A DNA stretch of 64,000 bases. Origin: Streptomyces microflavus (GTDB lineage Bacteria; Actinomycetota; Actinomycetes; Streptomycetales; Streptomycetaceae). Below, piece after piece: positions 37,431-45,345 of the stretch (its first letter is position 1; each line of letters begins with the position of its first letter). The position numbers and the translations under genes are program-made. Where the stretch lies: contig NZ_BMUG01000003.1 of NCBI RefSeq assembly GCF_014650075.1, positions 496,001-560,000 on the forward strand. The letters are read 5' to 3'. Under the pieces are notes generated by a model. It was not told where the DNA came from and made no database searches. It saw nothing but the letters and a program-made list of their open reading frames with translations.

Positions 37431-38336
37431 TCAGGGCAGGGCACCCGCAGGGATGCGTACGGTGCCCCGCAGGCGGGCCGCGTCCTGGCTCGGCGGCATG
37501 CCGAACTGGCGGCGGTATTCGCGGCTGAACTGCGACGGGTTGTCGTAGCCGACGCGCTGACCGACTCCGGTGACGTCGCCCGGGGAGGTGGTGAGCAGCA
37601 GCCGGGCCTCCTGGAGCCGGATCTGTTTCTGGAACTGGATGGGGCTCATCGCGGTCACCGCCTGGAAGTTGCGGTAGAAGGCGGAGACGCTCATGCCGGA
37701 CATGCGCGCCACGTCCTCGACCCGGAAGGGCTCCGCGTAATGCTCGCGGATCCAGCGCACGGCCCGCGAGACATGGCTCAGGCCGCTGTCGGCGAGGCCG
37801 AGCTGCCGCACCGTCGCGCCCTGCTCGCCGGTGATCAGCCGCCACAGGATCTCGCGCTTGACCAGTGGGGCCAGTACGGCGCGGTCGCGGGGTTCGTCGA
37901 GCAGCCGCAGCATCCGGACCACCGCGTCGAGCAGCGCGGGCGGGGCGTCGCTGACGGCGATCCCCGAGGGGGCGCCCGCCCCGGTGCGCGGGATGTCGCC
38001 GGGGCCGGCCTGCAGCAGGAGTTCGGCGACGGCGGACGGCTCCAGCGTGAGGCCGAAGCCCAGGGCCGGACGGTCGGCGTCGGCCCGGGTGAACTGGCCG
38101 GTGACGGGCAGGTCGACGGATGCGACGAGGTACTGCCCGGCGCCGTACTCGTAGACCCGGTCGCCCAGCGCGAGGCGCTTGGCGCCCTGGGCGATCACCG
38201 CGAGGACGGTGCCGGACGTGGAGGGCTCCGGCGGGTCCGGCCGGTCGACCCGCGAGATGAGGACGCCGTCGATGGCGGTGGTCCAGTCGGGGCGGGCATG
38301 CCGGGCCAGCAGCGTGCGGAGTTCTTCGAGGCGCAT
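37431..38336 (-). CDS. AraC-family transcriptional regulator
   Basis: 301-residue regulator with an N-terminal AraC_N cupin-like domain (about 20-170) and a C-terminal pair of helix-turn-helix motifs (about 200-295: VEDVARMSGMSVSAFYRNFQ and VTGVGQRVGYDNPSQFSREY, YRRQFGMPPSQ). It sits between the two genes whose promoters share the 30-bp motif. Start choice is uncertain: ATG 38336 begins the conserved MRLEELRTLL segment; a TTG at 38393 would add 19 residues. Confidence 0.9.
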   Translation of the reverse strand: MRLEELRTLLARHARPDWTTAIDGVLISRVDRPDPPEPSTSGTVLAVIAQGAKRLALGDRVYEYGAGQYLVASVDLPVTGQFTRADADRPALGFGLTLEPSAVAELLLQAGPGDIPRTGAGAPSGIAVSDAPPALLDAVVRMLRLLDEPRDRAVLAPLVKREILWRLITGEQGATVRQLGLADSGLSHVSRAVRWIREHYAEPFRVEDVARMSGMSVSAFYRNFQAVTAMSPIQFQKQIRLQEARLLLTTSPGDVTGVGQRVGYDNPSQFSREYRRQFGMPPSQDAARLRGTVRIPAGALP

Positions 38337-38384
38337 ACGTCCATTGCAGCACTCTTCGGCGCTCCGGATCCCGTGAGGGCGAGG

Positions 38385-38414
38385 ATCGTGCAAGTAGAGG
38401 AGAGCATCGTTCTA
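38385..38414 (+). promoter_or_regulatory. Putative AraC-regulator site upstream of hydrolase
   Basis: ATCGTGCAAG, 11 bases, ATCGTTCTA on the plus strand. It is the second copy of the motif found before the SDR gene. It lies 124 bp upstream of the hydrolase ATG and 49 bp upstream of the regulator start, in a position to control both divergent genes. Confidence 0.65.
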
Positions 38415-38538
38415 GTGTTTCAGCAGGTCAGCAGGGTTTTGTGGAGTCAGCACACTCCAGCGGTGCCGTGCTTGTCGGGGAGTTGTTCCCCTTCGGCCGT
38501 CCGGTACCGCACCTGACCGGCTCCGCCCATGAAAGGCG

Positions 38539-39513
38539 ATGACCATGACCACAGCGCGCCCCGCCCTGGACCCGGAACTGCGCGAACTGCTCGGCGGCAT
38601 GCCCCTGATGACCCGGCTCGACCCGGAACTCCTCGGGCATCTGCGCAAGCTCCCCTCGACCCCCGTCGAATCCCTGCTCGCGCACCGGCAGGTCGACCGG
38701 CGCGAGGTCTCCGTGCCCGCCGAGGACGGTGCCGCGATCGCCCTGTCGGTCTTCAGCCCCGCGAACCTCGATCGCACCGCCGCCGCCCCTTGCGTCTACT
38801 GGATGCACGGAGGCGGCATGGTCATGGGCGACCGCTTCTCGCAGATCGACATCCCCCTGGAGTGGCTCGACGAGTTCGGCGCGGTCGTGGTCTCCGTGGA
38901 GTACCGGCTGGCACCGGAGGCCACCGGCACGACCCTCGTCGACGACTGCTACCGGGGACTGCTCTGGATCGCCGCACACTCCGAGGAGCTGGGCATCGCC
39001 CCCGCCCGGATCGTCGTCGCCGGAGCCAGTGCGGGCGGCGGTCTCGCCGCCGGTGTCACCCTGATGGCCCGCGACCTCGGCGCTCCCGCGATCGCCGCGC
39101 AGATGCTGATCTGCCCCATGCTCGACCATCGCAACACCAGCGTCTCCAGCCGTCAGTACTCCGGCGTGCCCGGCGTCTGGACCCGCGAGATGAACGAGTT
39201 CGGCTGGCGCGCCGTCCTGGGCGACCTCGCCGGCGCCGAGGTGTCCGGGTATGTCTCACCGGCAGTGGCCGAGGACCTGTCGGGCCTGCCGGCCGCCTAC
39301 ATCGACACCGGCTCCGCCGAGGTCTTCCGGGACGAGGACACCGACTACGCCTCCCGTATCTGGGCGGCCGGGGGCCAGGCCGAACTGCACGTCTGGGCGG
39401 GTGGCTTCCACGGGTTCGACGCCCTCTATCCGCAGGCGGGCATCTCGGCCACGGCCCGCCGGACCCGCACCGACTGGCTCGGCCGGATCCTGCCCGCCCC
39501 GACCCCCGGGTGA
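38539..39513 (+). CDS. Alpha/beta hydrolase, HSL-type esterase
   Basis: 324-residue carboxylesterase of the hormone-sensitive lipase family. HGGG forms the oxyanion hole, GASAGG holds the nucleophilic serine, and the Asp (DTGSAEVFRDED region) and His (GGFHGFD) complete the triad. Probably cytoplasmic; no signal peptide. Two start codons are close (38539 and 38545); the first was taken, with GAAAGG upstream. It is divergent from the AraC gene and carries its putative site, so SDR and esterase may form one small catabolic or detoxification regulon. Confidence 0.9.
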   Translation: MTMTTARPALDPELRELLGGMPLMTRLDPELLGHLRKLPSTPVESLLAHRQVDRREVSVPAEDGAAIALSVFSPANLDRTAAAPCVYWMHGGGMVMGDRFSQIDIPLEWLDEFGAVVVSVEYRLAPEATGTTLVDDCYRGLLWIAAHSEELGIAPARIVVAGASAGGGLAAGVTLMARDLGAPAIAAQMLICPMLDHRNTSVSSRQYSGVPGVWTREMNEFGWRAVLGDLAGAEVSGYVSPAVAEDLSGLPAAYIDTGSAEVFRDEDTDYASRIWAAGGQAELHVWAGGFHGFDALYPQAGISATARRTRTDWLGRILPAPTPG

Positions 39514-39524
39514 CGGGCACACCG

Positions 39525-39554
39525 GTGATCGGGCCGCGGGCGGCTGCTTATGCT
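39525..39554 (+). promoter_or_regulatory. Predicted leaderless promoter of TetR gene
   Basis: GTGATC (39525-39530) and TATGCT (39549-39554) are 18 bp apart. The GTG start at 39561 lies 6 nt after the -10, so the transcript would begin at the start codon. Confidence 0.5.
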
Positions 39555-39560
39555 GTGCTG

Positions 39561-40133
39561 GTGACACCGGGAGCGGGGCAGGAGAAGGAACTGAGGGCCG
39601 ATGCGGCCCGTAACCGCGCCCGGATTCTCCAGGTCGCCCGCGCCCGGCTGGCCGCCGGTGACAACTCGCTGCAGCTGAACGCCGTCGCCCGGCTCGCCGG
39701 GGTGGGCGTCGGGACGGTCTACCGGCACTTCCCCAACCGCCATGCCCTGGTGGAGGCGCTCTCGGCGGAACGCCTGCGGGAACTGGTCGATGAGGCGCAG
39801 GCCGCCGCCTCCGCCGACGACCCGCTCACCGGCCTGCGCCGGCTGCTCGGCTTCGCCCTCGACCGCATGCTGGACGACCCCGACTTCGCGGCCGTGCTGG
39901 AGTCCGCCGGGGACACCGGTGCGCAGACGTCGGACATGAAGGCCGAGCTCGACCGGGCGGTCACGGGCCTGCTGGACGGCGTCCGGCTGACCGGTGCCGT
40001 CCGCAGCTCCGTCGAGGCCGACGATGTGCGCCGTCTGCTGTGCGGCGTGGCACATGCGGTGCGCTCCGGGAGCGGCGAGGTCAAGGACCTCTACCTCGAC
40101 GTCCTGCTGCAAGGGCTGCGCCCGCCGCGCTGA
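39561..40133 (+). CDS. TetR-family transcriptional regulator
   Basis: 190-residue TetR regulator. The helix-turn-helix (LNAVARLAGVGVGTVYRHFPNRHALVEAL region, about 37-65) is clear, followed by a C-terminal domain ending LLQGLRPPR. GTG 39561 appears leaderless. It lies upstream of, and in the same direction as, an SDR gene whose promoter contains two palindromes; it is the natural candidate to bind them. Confidence 0.88.
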   Translation: MTPGAGQEKELRADAARNRARILQVARARLAAGDNSLQLNAVARLAGVGVGTVYRHFPNRHALVEALSAERLRELVDEAQAAASADDPLTGLRRLLGFALDRMLDDPDFAAVLESAGDTGAQTSDMKAELDRAVTGLLDGVRLTGAVRSSVEADDVRRLLCGVAHAVRSGSGEVKDLYLDVLLQGLRPPR

Positions 40134-40219
40134 CGGCGGCACACCTCAACCCGTTCCCGTGTCCGTACGCGGAGGCTGCGGAAAGCCCCTTCGGGATGCC
40201 GGCCACACCCACCCACGCC

Positions 40220-40279
40220 AAACGGATAGCTATCCGATTGTGTTAGCGTGCCCACAACGAAACGGATAGGAATCCGTTT
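40220..40279. promoter_or_regulatory. Two TetR-type palindromes upstream of SDR
   Basis: Site 1: CGGATAGCTATCCG (40223-40236, perfect; with AAA on the left). Site 2: AAACGGAT-AGGA-ATCCGTTT (40260-40279, perfect arms). Both share the AAACGGATAG half and their centres are 40 bp apart. A TAGCGT -10-like element (40244-40249) lies between them. Binding at both would repress the SDR gene at 40302. Confidence 0.75.
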
Positions 40280-40301
40280 GTGGCGCGGTGAAGGGGTGGG
40301 C

Positions 40302-41201
40302 ATGAGTCGACGGGCGATAGTGACGGCAGGGACCGGAGGCATCGGGCTGGAGACGGCGAAGGGGCTCGCGCGGCACGGCTACGCCGTCACGGTGGTCGGC
40401 CGCAACGCCGAGCGGGGCGCGAGCGCCGTCGAGGAGATCGCGGCGGTCGCGAACGGAGGCGCCCCGCGATTCGTCGCCGCCGACCTGGCATCCCTCGACA
40501 ACGTACGTGCGCTGGCAGCGCAGTTGGCGGCCGACGGGCCATTGGGGGTGCTGGTCAACAACGTCGGCGCGATGTTCGCCCAGCGGCAGCGGACCGTCGA
40601 CGGCATCGAGGCGTCGTTCGCCGTGAATCACCTCTCGCCGTACCTGCTGACCGAGCTGCTGCTCGACCGGCTCCGGGCGGACGCGCCGAGCCGGATCGTC
40701 AACGTCTCCTCCGCCGCGATCAAGACCGCCAGGCGCACCTTCGACGCGGTGGAACCCCCGGGTGGCTACTACGGGTTCCACTGGTACGGGCGGGCCAAGC
40801 TCGCCAACCTCGCCTACACCGTGCACCTGGCCGAACGCCTCCGTGGCACCGGGGTGACGGTCTTCGCGGCCGACCCCGGGGGCGCCGCCACCGACATGAC
40901 CGACGGCACCATGACATCACCGAAGATCGTCTCCCCGCCGCTGCGCCTGCTGTGGCCGCTGGTCCGCCGTACCTTCGAACGCTCCACCGCCGGGCCCGCG
41001 TCGGTGGCCGCCCGGTCGTCCGTCTTCGCCGCCACCGCCGACTCGCTCGACGGACGGACCGGCCTCCTCGTCGGCCCCGAGGCCCGGCCCGTACCCCTCT
41101 TCCGCGGCGCCGCCGACCCCCGGGCCATCGAGAACGTTCTCCGGCTGAGCCGGCAGCTGGCGCCCCTGAACAGCGCCGGGCACGGCGTACGGCACCCGTA
41201 G
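40302..41201 (+). CDS. Short-chain dehydrogenase/reductase, retinol-dehydrogenase-like
   Basis: 299-residue SDR of the longer type. The NAD(P)-binding loop is TAGTGGIG; NNVGAMF and the active-site YGRAK (Tyr-x3-Lys) follow, with Ser in NVSSAAIK. The insertion before YGRAK (DAVEPPGGYYGFHW) resembles retinol-dehydrogenase/WW-oxidoreductase-like SDRs. ATG 40302 has GAAGGGG 6 nt upstream. Probably repressed by the TetR protein encoded just upstream. Confidence 0.88.
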   Translation: MSRRAIVTAGTGGIGLETAKGLARHGYAVTVVGRNAERGASAVEEIAAVANGGAPRFVAADLASLDNVRALAAQLAADGPLGVLVNNVGAMFAQRQRTVDGIEASFAVNHLSPYLLTELLLDRLRADAPSRIVNVSSAAIKTARRTFDAVEPPGGYYGFHWYGRAKLANLAYTVHLAERLRGTGVTVFAADPGGAATDMTDGTMTSPKIVSPPLRLLWPLVRRTFERSTAGPASVAARSSVFAATADSLDGRTGLLVGPEARPVPLFRGAADPRAIENVLRLSRQLAPLNSAGHGVRHP

Positions 41202-41222
41202 CTCCAGGTGGGTGCAGACCGG

Positions 41223-41630
41223 TCAGACGATTCGGGTCAGCCCCTCGATCGCCGACTGCGCCCATTCCTGCGCCCCCACCGCCGTACCGGCCGCCACTCC
41301 GGTCGCGACGGGGGCCAGCACCCCCTTGAGCACGGCCAGCGCGCGGCGGACCCGGCTCTCCTCGGGGGTGGCCGGGCCGCTGATCGTCGCGAGGACCTCG
41401 TCCGCCGCGGCCGCGGCGTCCTCACGGTCCCGGTCGGCGAGGCCGGCCCCGGGCAACTGCTGGAGCAGGTCTTCGACCAGTGCTGCGAGCGCCTCGAAGC
41501 CCGGGGCCACCGTGCTGTTGTTCTGCTGGTTCTGCGTGACCGATTCGTTGTTCCAGGCGAACTGGGCGTTGGAGACGGCGGCGTTGAACACCGGGCCATC
41601 GTAATTGTGCACGTTCTCACGGTCGTTCAT
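41223..41630 (-). CDS. Small protein with N-terminal PVFNA-AWNN motif and helical tail
   Basis: 135-residue protein. Residues about 7-28 (VHNYDGPVFNAAVSNAQFAW and the next NN) closely match the C-terminal tail of the beta-helix protein encoded just upstream, with 13 of 22 residues identical. The remainder (about 45-135) is Ala/Leu-rich and helical, including the glycine-rich hydrophobic stretch LAPVATGVAAGTAVGAQEW. ATG 41630 lies 14 bp inside the upstream gene. I do not recognise a named family. Short Asn/Val-rich motifs shared between neighbouring proteins, one with a small helical domain, recall bacterial amyloid-signalling sensor/effector pairs; that role is inference. Confidence 0.7.
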   Translation of the reverse strand: MNDRENVHNYDGPVFNAAVSNAQFAWNNESVTQNQQNNSTVAPGFEALAALVEDLLQQLPGAGLADRDREDAAAAADEVLATISGPATPEESRVRRALAVLKGVLAPVATGVAAGTAVGAQEWAQSAIEGLTRIV

Positions 41631-43332
41631 CTGGGGTTTCGCCCTCTCCGGTCTGCTGCTGGACGGCCTCGTTGTTGTTCCACGCCAGCTGGACGCCGTG
41701 GACCTCGGCGTTGAAGACCGGCGCGTTGAAGTTGTTGACGATGGTCTGGGGCGGTACGACGGGCTCCGTGTCCTGTTCGACCACCGGCAGCGATGTGCGG
41801 AGGGAGACGAGCTCGACAAGGCCGTTGTGCCGTACGCCATCGCCTCGCGTCCCCTCCACGGAGCAGTCCGCCAGCCGGCCGGCGGACCTGTCCCCGAAGC
41901 TCACTCCGACGACCGCGCAGTCGGTGAACTCGCTGTCCGCGACGTCCAGATGGGCGGAGTCGCTGCCGCCGAGGCCGAGCGTGCCCGAGCCGGTCACGGT
42001 GAGGTTCCTCGCGACGAGCCTCCCCTTGCCGAAGGCGATGACCCCGCACCTGCTCACTGCCTTGACCGTGCAGTCGTGCAGGTGCAGCTGGGCCTGCTCG
42101 CCGACGCCGAAGCCCAGCGTTCCGCGCTCCGCCGACACGTTTCGCAGTCTGACCCGTGACTGGCCCAGGACCTCGGCGGCGGACATGTCGAAGTCCCGGA
42201 ACACCGCGTCGGTGATGTCGGCCGTGGTGCCGCCGTTCCCCAGGGTCTCCACCTGTGACGGGCAGCGCTCGACCCGGATGTGCTCGAACACGGCGTTGCT
42301 TCCGTCGCGGACCCGCAGGGCGACGCTCGTCAGGTCCTCGATCACGACCCGGGTGAAGCGGCCCCGGGCGGCTTCGGTCACGGCGATTCCGACGTTGCCC
42401 CCCGAGATGCGGCAGCCGTGGACCTCGGGGGAGCCGCCCTCGGTGGAGAACACCGCCGCGTTGCCCGCGTCGGACACCTCGCACTCCTCGAACCTGCCCC
42501 GCCCCGAGGCCCGGACGTTGATGCCGGTGTCACGGCACCGGGCGAAGGTGCATCCCCGCACCACCGGGTCGGCGCCGCTCGCCACCGCGATCCCGTGCTG
42601 GGCGTCGGTGACGCGCGTGCTGTCCACGGAACCCCGGGACTGCTCGATGAAGCCGATCCCCTCGGCGTGCACCGCGTCGATGGTGCAGCCCGACACGGTG
42701 AGCTCCGCCTGCGTGTCCGCGATGACGGCCGCGAGCCCGGTACCGGTCAGCTCGCACCCGGTGACCTCGGCCCGCGCACCACTGACGCGTACGCCGTGGA
42801 TCCTGCTGCCCTCGACACGGCTGTCCCGGACCGTGACATCGGCGCCTTCGATCACCGCGATCGCGTTGTCGACGGCGTCCGTGAACCGGCACCGCTCGAC
42901 GAGCCCGCGCGCCCCGGAGAAGAGCGTCCGGCCGTGCAGGACCACGCTGTCCCGCAGCGTGACGGAGGTGTTCGGCCGCGCGTGCACCCCGATGCCGCTG
43001 TACGCGCGGATCTCCGCCCGGTCGAGCGTCAGCGTCCCCGCGTGGCAGCCGACGACATCGGCGTCGCGGCCGATCAGCACGAGGCCGTCGACACCGACCG
43101 TTCCGTAGGCGTCGAGGGCGGGTCCGCGGGCCCGGCCCACCACCACGGAGCCGGGCCCGCCGGACGCGACCAGCCGGACCTCTCCCCGGACGGTGAGGGC
43201 TTCCTCGTACCGGCCGGGCGCGATCTCGATCAGCGCCGCCCGTCTCCGCCCTGCCGCGGCCAGGAGCGCGGACGTGATGTCGGGGTGGACGCCACGACCG
43301 CCGCGCGGCGAGACGACGTACTTCGCGACCAT
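41617..43332 (-). CDS. Right-handed parallel beta-helix protein with shared C-terminal motif
   Basis: 571-residue protein. After an N-terminal pectate-lyase-like cap (VVSPRGGRGVHPDITSALLAA, about 5-50) come about 20 beta-helix coils (about 55-520) with repeated 'V.dc.i....gi.v...' rhythm. No signal peptide is visible, so it is probably cytoplasmic and binding, not a secreted polysaccharide lyase. The tail (VNNFNAPVFNAEVHGVQLAW then NN, about 536-557) repeats the N-terminal motif of the small downstream protein. ATG 43332 follows GGGGGAG. A TAGCAT -10-like element lies at 43369-43374 (minus). The two genes overlap by 14 bp and are surely co-expressed. Confidence 0.82.
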   Translation of the reverse strand: MVAKYVVSPRGGRGVHPDITSALLAAAGRRRAALIEIAPGRYEEALTVRGEVRLVASGGPGSVVVGRARGPALDAYGTVGVDGLVLIGRDADVVGCHAGTLTLDRAEIRAYSGIGVHARPNTSVTLRDSVVLHGRTLFSGARGLVERCRFTDAVDNAIAVIEGADVTVRDSRVEGSRIHGVRVSGARAEVTGCELTGTGLAAVIADTQAELTVSGCTIDAVHAEGIGFIEQSRGSVDSTRVTDAQHGIAVASGADPVVRGCTFARCRDTGINVRASGRGRFEECEVSDAGNAAVFSTEGGSPEVHGCRISGGNVGIAVTEAARGRFTRVVIEDLTSVALRVRDGSNAVFEHIRVERCPSQVETLGNGGTTADITDAVFRDFDMSAAEVLGQSRVRLRNVSAERGTLGFGVGEQAQLHLHDCTVKAVSRCGVIAFGKGRLVARNLTVTGSGTLGLGGSDSAHLDVADSEFTDCAVVGVSFGDRSAGRLADCSVEGTRGDGVRHNGLVELVSLRTSLPVVEQDTEPVVPPQTIVNNFNAPVFNAEVHGVQLAWNNNEAVQQQTGEGETPDERP

Positions 43333-43455
43333 CTCCGCTCCCCCCACGGCGCATGCTTGGCGCCGCCGATGCTACCTGAGCGGCCGTCACCGGGCCGGTC
43401 ACCGCGGGCCGGCGCCGAACCGCGCCGTCCGCGGTCACCGCCGGGCAGGACGGAT

Positions 43456-43488
43456 GCCCCCGTCCGGGGCGTCGACCCGGACGGGGGC
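43456..43488 (-). terminator. Terminator of formyltransferase/ddaH operon
   Basis: GCCCCCGTCCGGG (43456-43468) pairs perfectly with CCCGGACGGGGGC (43476-43488), 7-nt loop, 14 bp beyond the ddaH stop on the minus strand. Confidence 0.75.
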
Positions 43489-43502
43489 ACCAGGAGCGGA
43501 GA

Positions 43503-44315
43503 TCAGCGCGCGGGCCGCAGCTCCAGCGTGCAGCACTTCACGCTGCCGCCCGCCTTGAGGAGTTCGGAGAGGTCCACGCCGACCGGGCGGAAGCCGCGGT
43601 CGCGCAGCTGCTCGGCGAGAGCCGTCGCGTTCTGCGGCAGGACCACGTTGAGCCCGTCCGACGTGGCGTTGAGCCCGAACACCGCGGCGTCCTCGGCCGA
43701 GGCGAGGACGGCGTCCGGGAAGAGCCGTCGCAGCACGGCGAGGCTGCCGGGGGAGAAGGCCGGCGGGTAGTAGGCGACGGTCTTCTCGTCGAGCACGGTG
43801 AGGGCGGTGTCCAGGTGGTAGTAGTCGGGGTCCACGAGGGTCAGCCCGATCACCGGGCGGCCGAAGAACTCCTGGGCCTCGTCGTGGGAACGGGGATCGC
43901 TGCGGAACCCGGTCCCGGCGAGCAGGACGTCGCCCACGAGCAGGTAGTCGCCCTCCCCTTCGTTGACGACGCTCGCGGTACGCAGGTCCGGGAACCCGTT
44001 GGCGCGCAGCCAGTCGTGGTACGCCGGTCCCTCGGCGATGCGCTCGGCGTCCCGGAAACGCGCCACCAGGGCGCGCCCGTCGACGACCGTGGCGCCGTTG
44101 GCGGCGAAGACCATGTCGGGGAGACCACGGACGGGTTCGATGGTGTCGACGGTGTGCCCGAGGCTCAGGTAGACCTCGCGCAGTCGCTCCCACTGGGCGA
44201 TGGCCAGCGGAGTGTCGACAGGCTTCTTCGGGTCCATCCACGGGTTGATGGAGTAGACCACGTCGAAGTAGGTGGGCCGGCACATGAGGTAGTGCCGGGC
44301 ACGTGCGGTACGCAT
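43503..44315 (-). CDS. ddaH: Dimethylarginine dimethylaminohydrolase-like enzyme
   Basis: 270-residue guanidino-group-modifying enzyme of the DDAH/arginine deiminase superfamily. GLPDMVFAANGATVV provides the substrate-binding acid, YYHLDTALTVLD the catalytic His, and SVKCCTLEL the catalytic Cys near the C-terminus. DDAH cleaves N-methylarginines to citrulline and methylamines; the true substrate here could be another guanidino compound. It follows the formyltransferase gene after 18 bp, in one operon under an iron-box promoter, which hints at a link to iron acquisition. Confidence 0.88.
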   Translation of the reverse strand: MRTARARHYLMCRPTYFDVVYSINPWMDPKKPVDTPLAIAQWERLREVYLSLGHTVDTIEPVRGLPDMVFAANGATVVDGRALVARFRDAERIAEGPAYHDWLRANGFPDLRTASVVNEGEGDYLLVGDVLLAGTGFRSDPRSHDEAQEFFGRPVIGLTLVDPDYYHLDTALTVLDEKTVAYYPPAFSPGSLAVLRRLFPDAVLASAEDAAVFGLNATSDGLNVVLPQNATALAEQLRDRGFRPVGVDLSELLKAGGSVKCCTLELRPAR

Positions 44316-44333
44316 GGGTGAGGGTCCCGATCG

Positions 44334-45278
44334 TCAGGGGCGGCCGGTGAGATAGCCGCCCATCGAGGTGAAGTACTCGGTCGCGGGAAGTTCGCGGCCG
44401 TCCCCGGTCCGTACGCGGGTGATGGCCAGACCGTGGTTGCGGCCGGTTCGGGCATCGGCGCCGGCGACGATCACGACGCCGTCGCCCTCGCGGTAGAAGA
44501 TCCGGCCCGGGGTGCCGCCGTAGCGGCCCTCGGACACGACAGCGGAGACGACTTCGAGCCGCTGCCCCTTGTGGAAGGTGAAGGCGCTCGGGTACGGAGC
44601 GGACTGGGCGCGGATCAGACGCTCCAGGTCCTGCGCCGGCCAGGTCCAGTCGATACGGATGTCCTCCTCGGCCCGCTTGTGGAAGAAGCTGGCCTTCGAC
44701 CGGTCCTGCCGGGTGAACTCGGTCTGCCCCGAGGCGATCAGGCCCAGCGCCTCGGTGGTGACCGGGGCGATGAGGTCGACCGTACGGTGGAAGAGGTCGG
44801 TGGTGGTGTCCGTCGGACCGACAGCCACCGACCGCTGGATGACGATGTCGCCCGCGTCCAGCTCCTCGTCCATCAGGTGGGCGGTGACCCCGACTTCCGG
44901 CTCACCGTTGATGAGCGCCCAGATCAGCGGCGAGAAGCCCGCGTAGGCGGGCAGCAGGGAGTCGTGGATGTTCAGCGTGCCGTGGACCGGCAGGTTGTAG
45001 ATCTCCGGCGGCATCCACGTCCGCCAGTTGTTGGCGACGATGATGTCCGGGGCCACCTCCTTGAGGCGGTCCACCAGTTCGTCGTCCGGCCGGTTGCGGA
45101 TGATCACGGGGATCCCGTGCTTCTCCGCCAGGTCGGCCACCGAGTCGCTCCAGATCTTCTCGTAGGCGTGCTCGCTCTTCGGGTGCGTCACGACGGTCAC
45201 CACGTCGTGCTCGGAGTCCAGCAGCGCTTGCAGGGTGCGATGCCCCCAGGTCTGGTAACCGAACATGACGACCCGCAT
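44334..45278 (-). CDS. Formyltransferase, Fmt-like, possible siderophore tailoring
   Basis: 314-residue 10-formyltetrahydrofolate-dependent transferase. The catalytic NIHDSLLPAYAG (Asn, His) and DAGDIV (Asp) motifs and the C-terminal Fmt_C domain (about 210-305) are present. Sequence style resembles the hydroxyornithine formyltransferase CchA of coelichelin synthesis rather than housekeeping methionyl-tRNA formyltransferase, and it is not next to def or priA. ATG 45278 has AAGGAGG 7 nt upstream. The iron-box promoter supports a siderophore role, possibly serving an NRPS encoded elsewhere. Confidence 0.82.
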   Translation of the reverse strand: MRVVMFGYQTWGHRTLQALLDSEHDVVTVVTHPKSEHAYEKIWSDSVADLAEKHGIPVIIRNRPDDELVDRLKEVAPDIIVANNWRTWMPPEIYNLPVHGTLNIHDSLLPAYAGFSPLIWALINGEPEVGVTAHLMDEELDAGDIVIQRSVAVGPTDTTTDLFHRTVDLIAPVTTEALGLIASGQTEFTRQDRSKASFFHKRAEEDIRIDWTWPAQDLERLIRAQSAPYPSAFTFHKGQRLEVVSAVVSEGRYGGTPGRIFYREGDGVVIVAGADARTGRNHGLAITRVRTGDGRELPATEYFTSMGGYLTGRP

Positions 45279-45316
45279 GGAGGTGCCTCCTTGGAAGAGC
45301 GATGGACCGGCGCCTC

Positions 45317-45345
45317 AGTAAAGCAAGCCTTACCTAAGAGCACAA
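45317..45345 (-). promoter_or_regulatory. Iron-box (DmdR/IdeR-type) promoter
   Basis: On the minus strand TTGTGC (complement of 45340-45345) and TTTACT (complement of 45317-45322) are 17 bp apart. The 19-bp sequence at 45319-45337 reads TTAGGTAAGGCTTGCTTTA and matches the iron-box consensus TTAGGTTAGGCTAACCTAA at 14 of 19 positions. It overlaps the -10 and the spacer, so the iron-loaded DmdR repressor would block transcription of the formyltransferase/ddaH operon. Confidence 0.7.

Noticed and set aside
41617..43332. Secreted pectate lyase or polysaccharide lyase
   Set aside because: No signal peptide and no catalytic Asp/Arg constellation of pectate lyases is visible; only the beta-helix fold is supported.
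44334..45278. Housekeeping methionyl-tRNA formyltransferase
   Set aside because: No def/priA/rsmB neighbours, an iron-box promoter and sequence closer in style to siderophore formyltransferases; kept only as an alternative.
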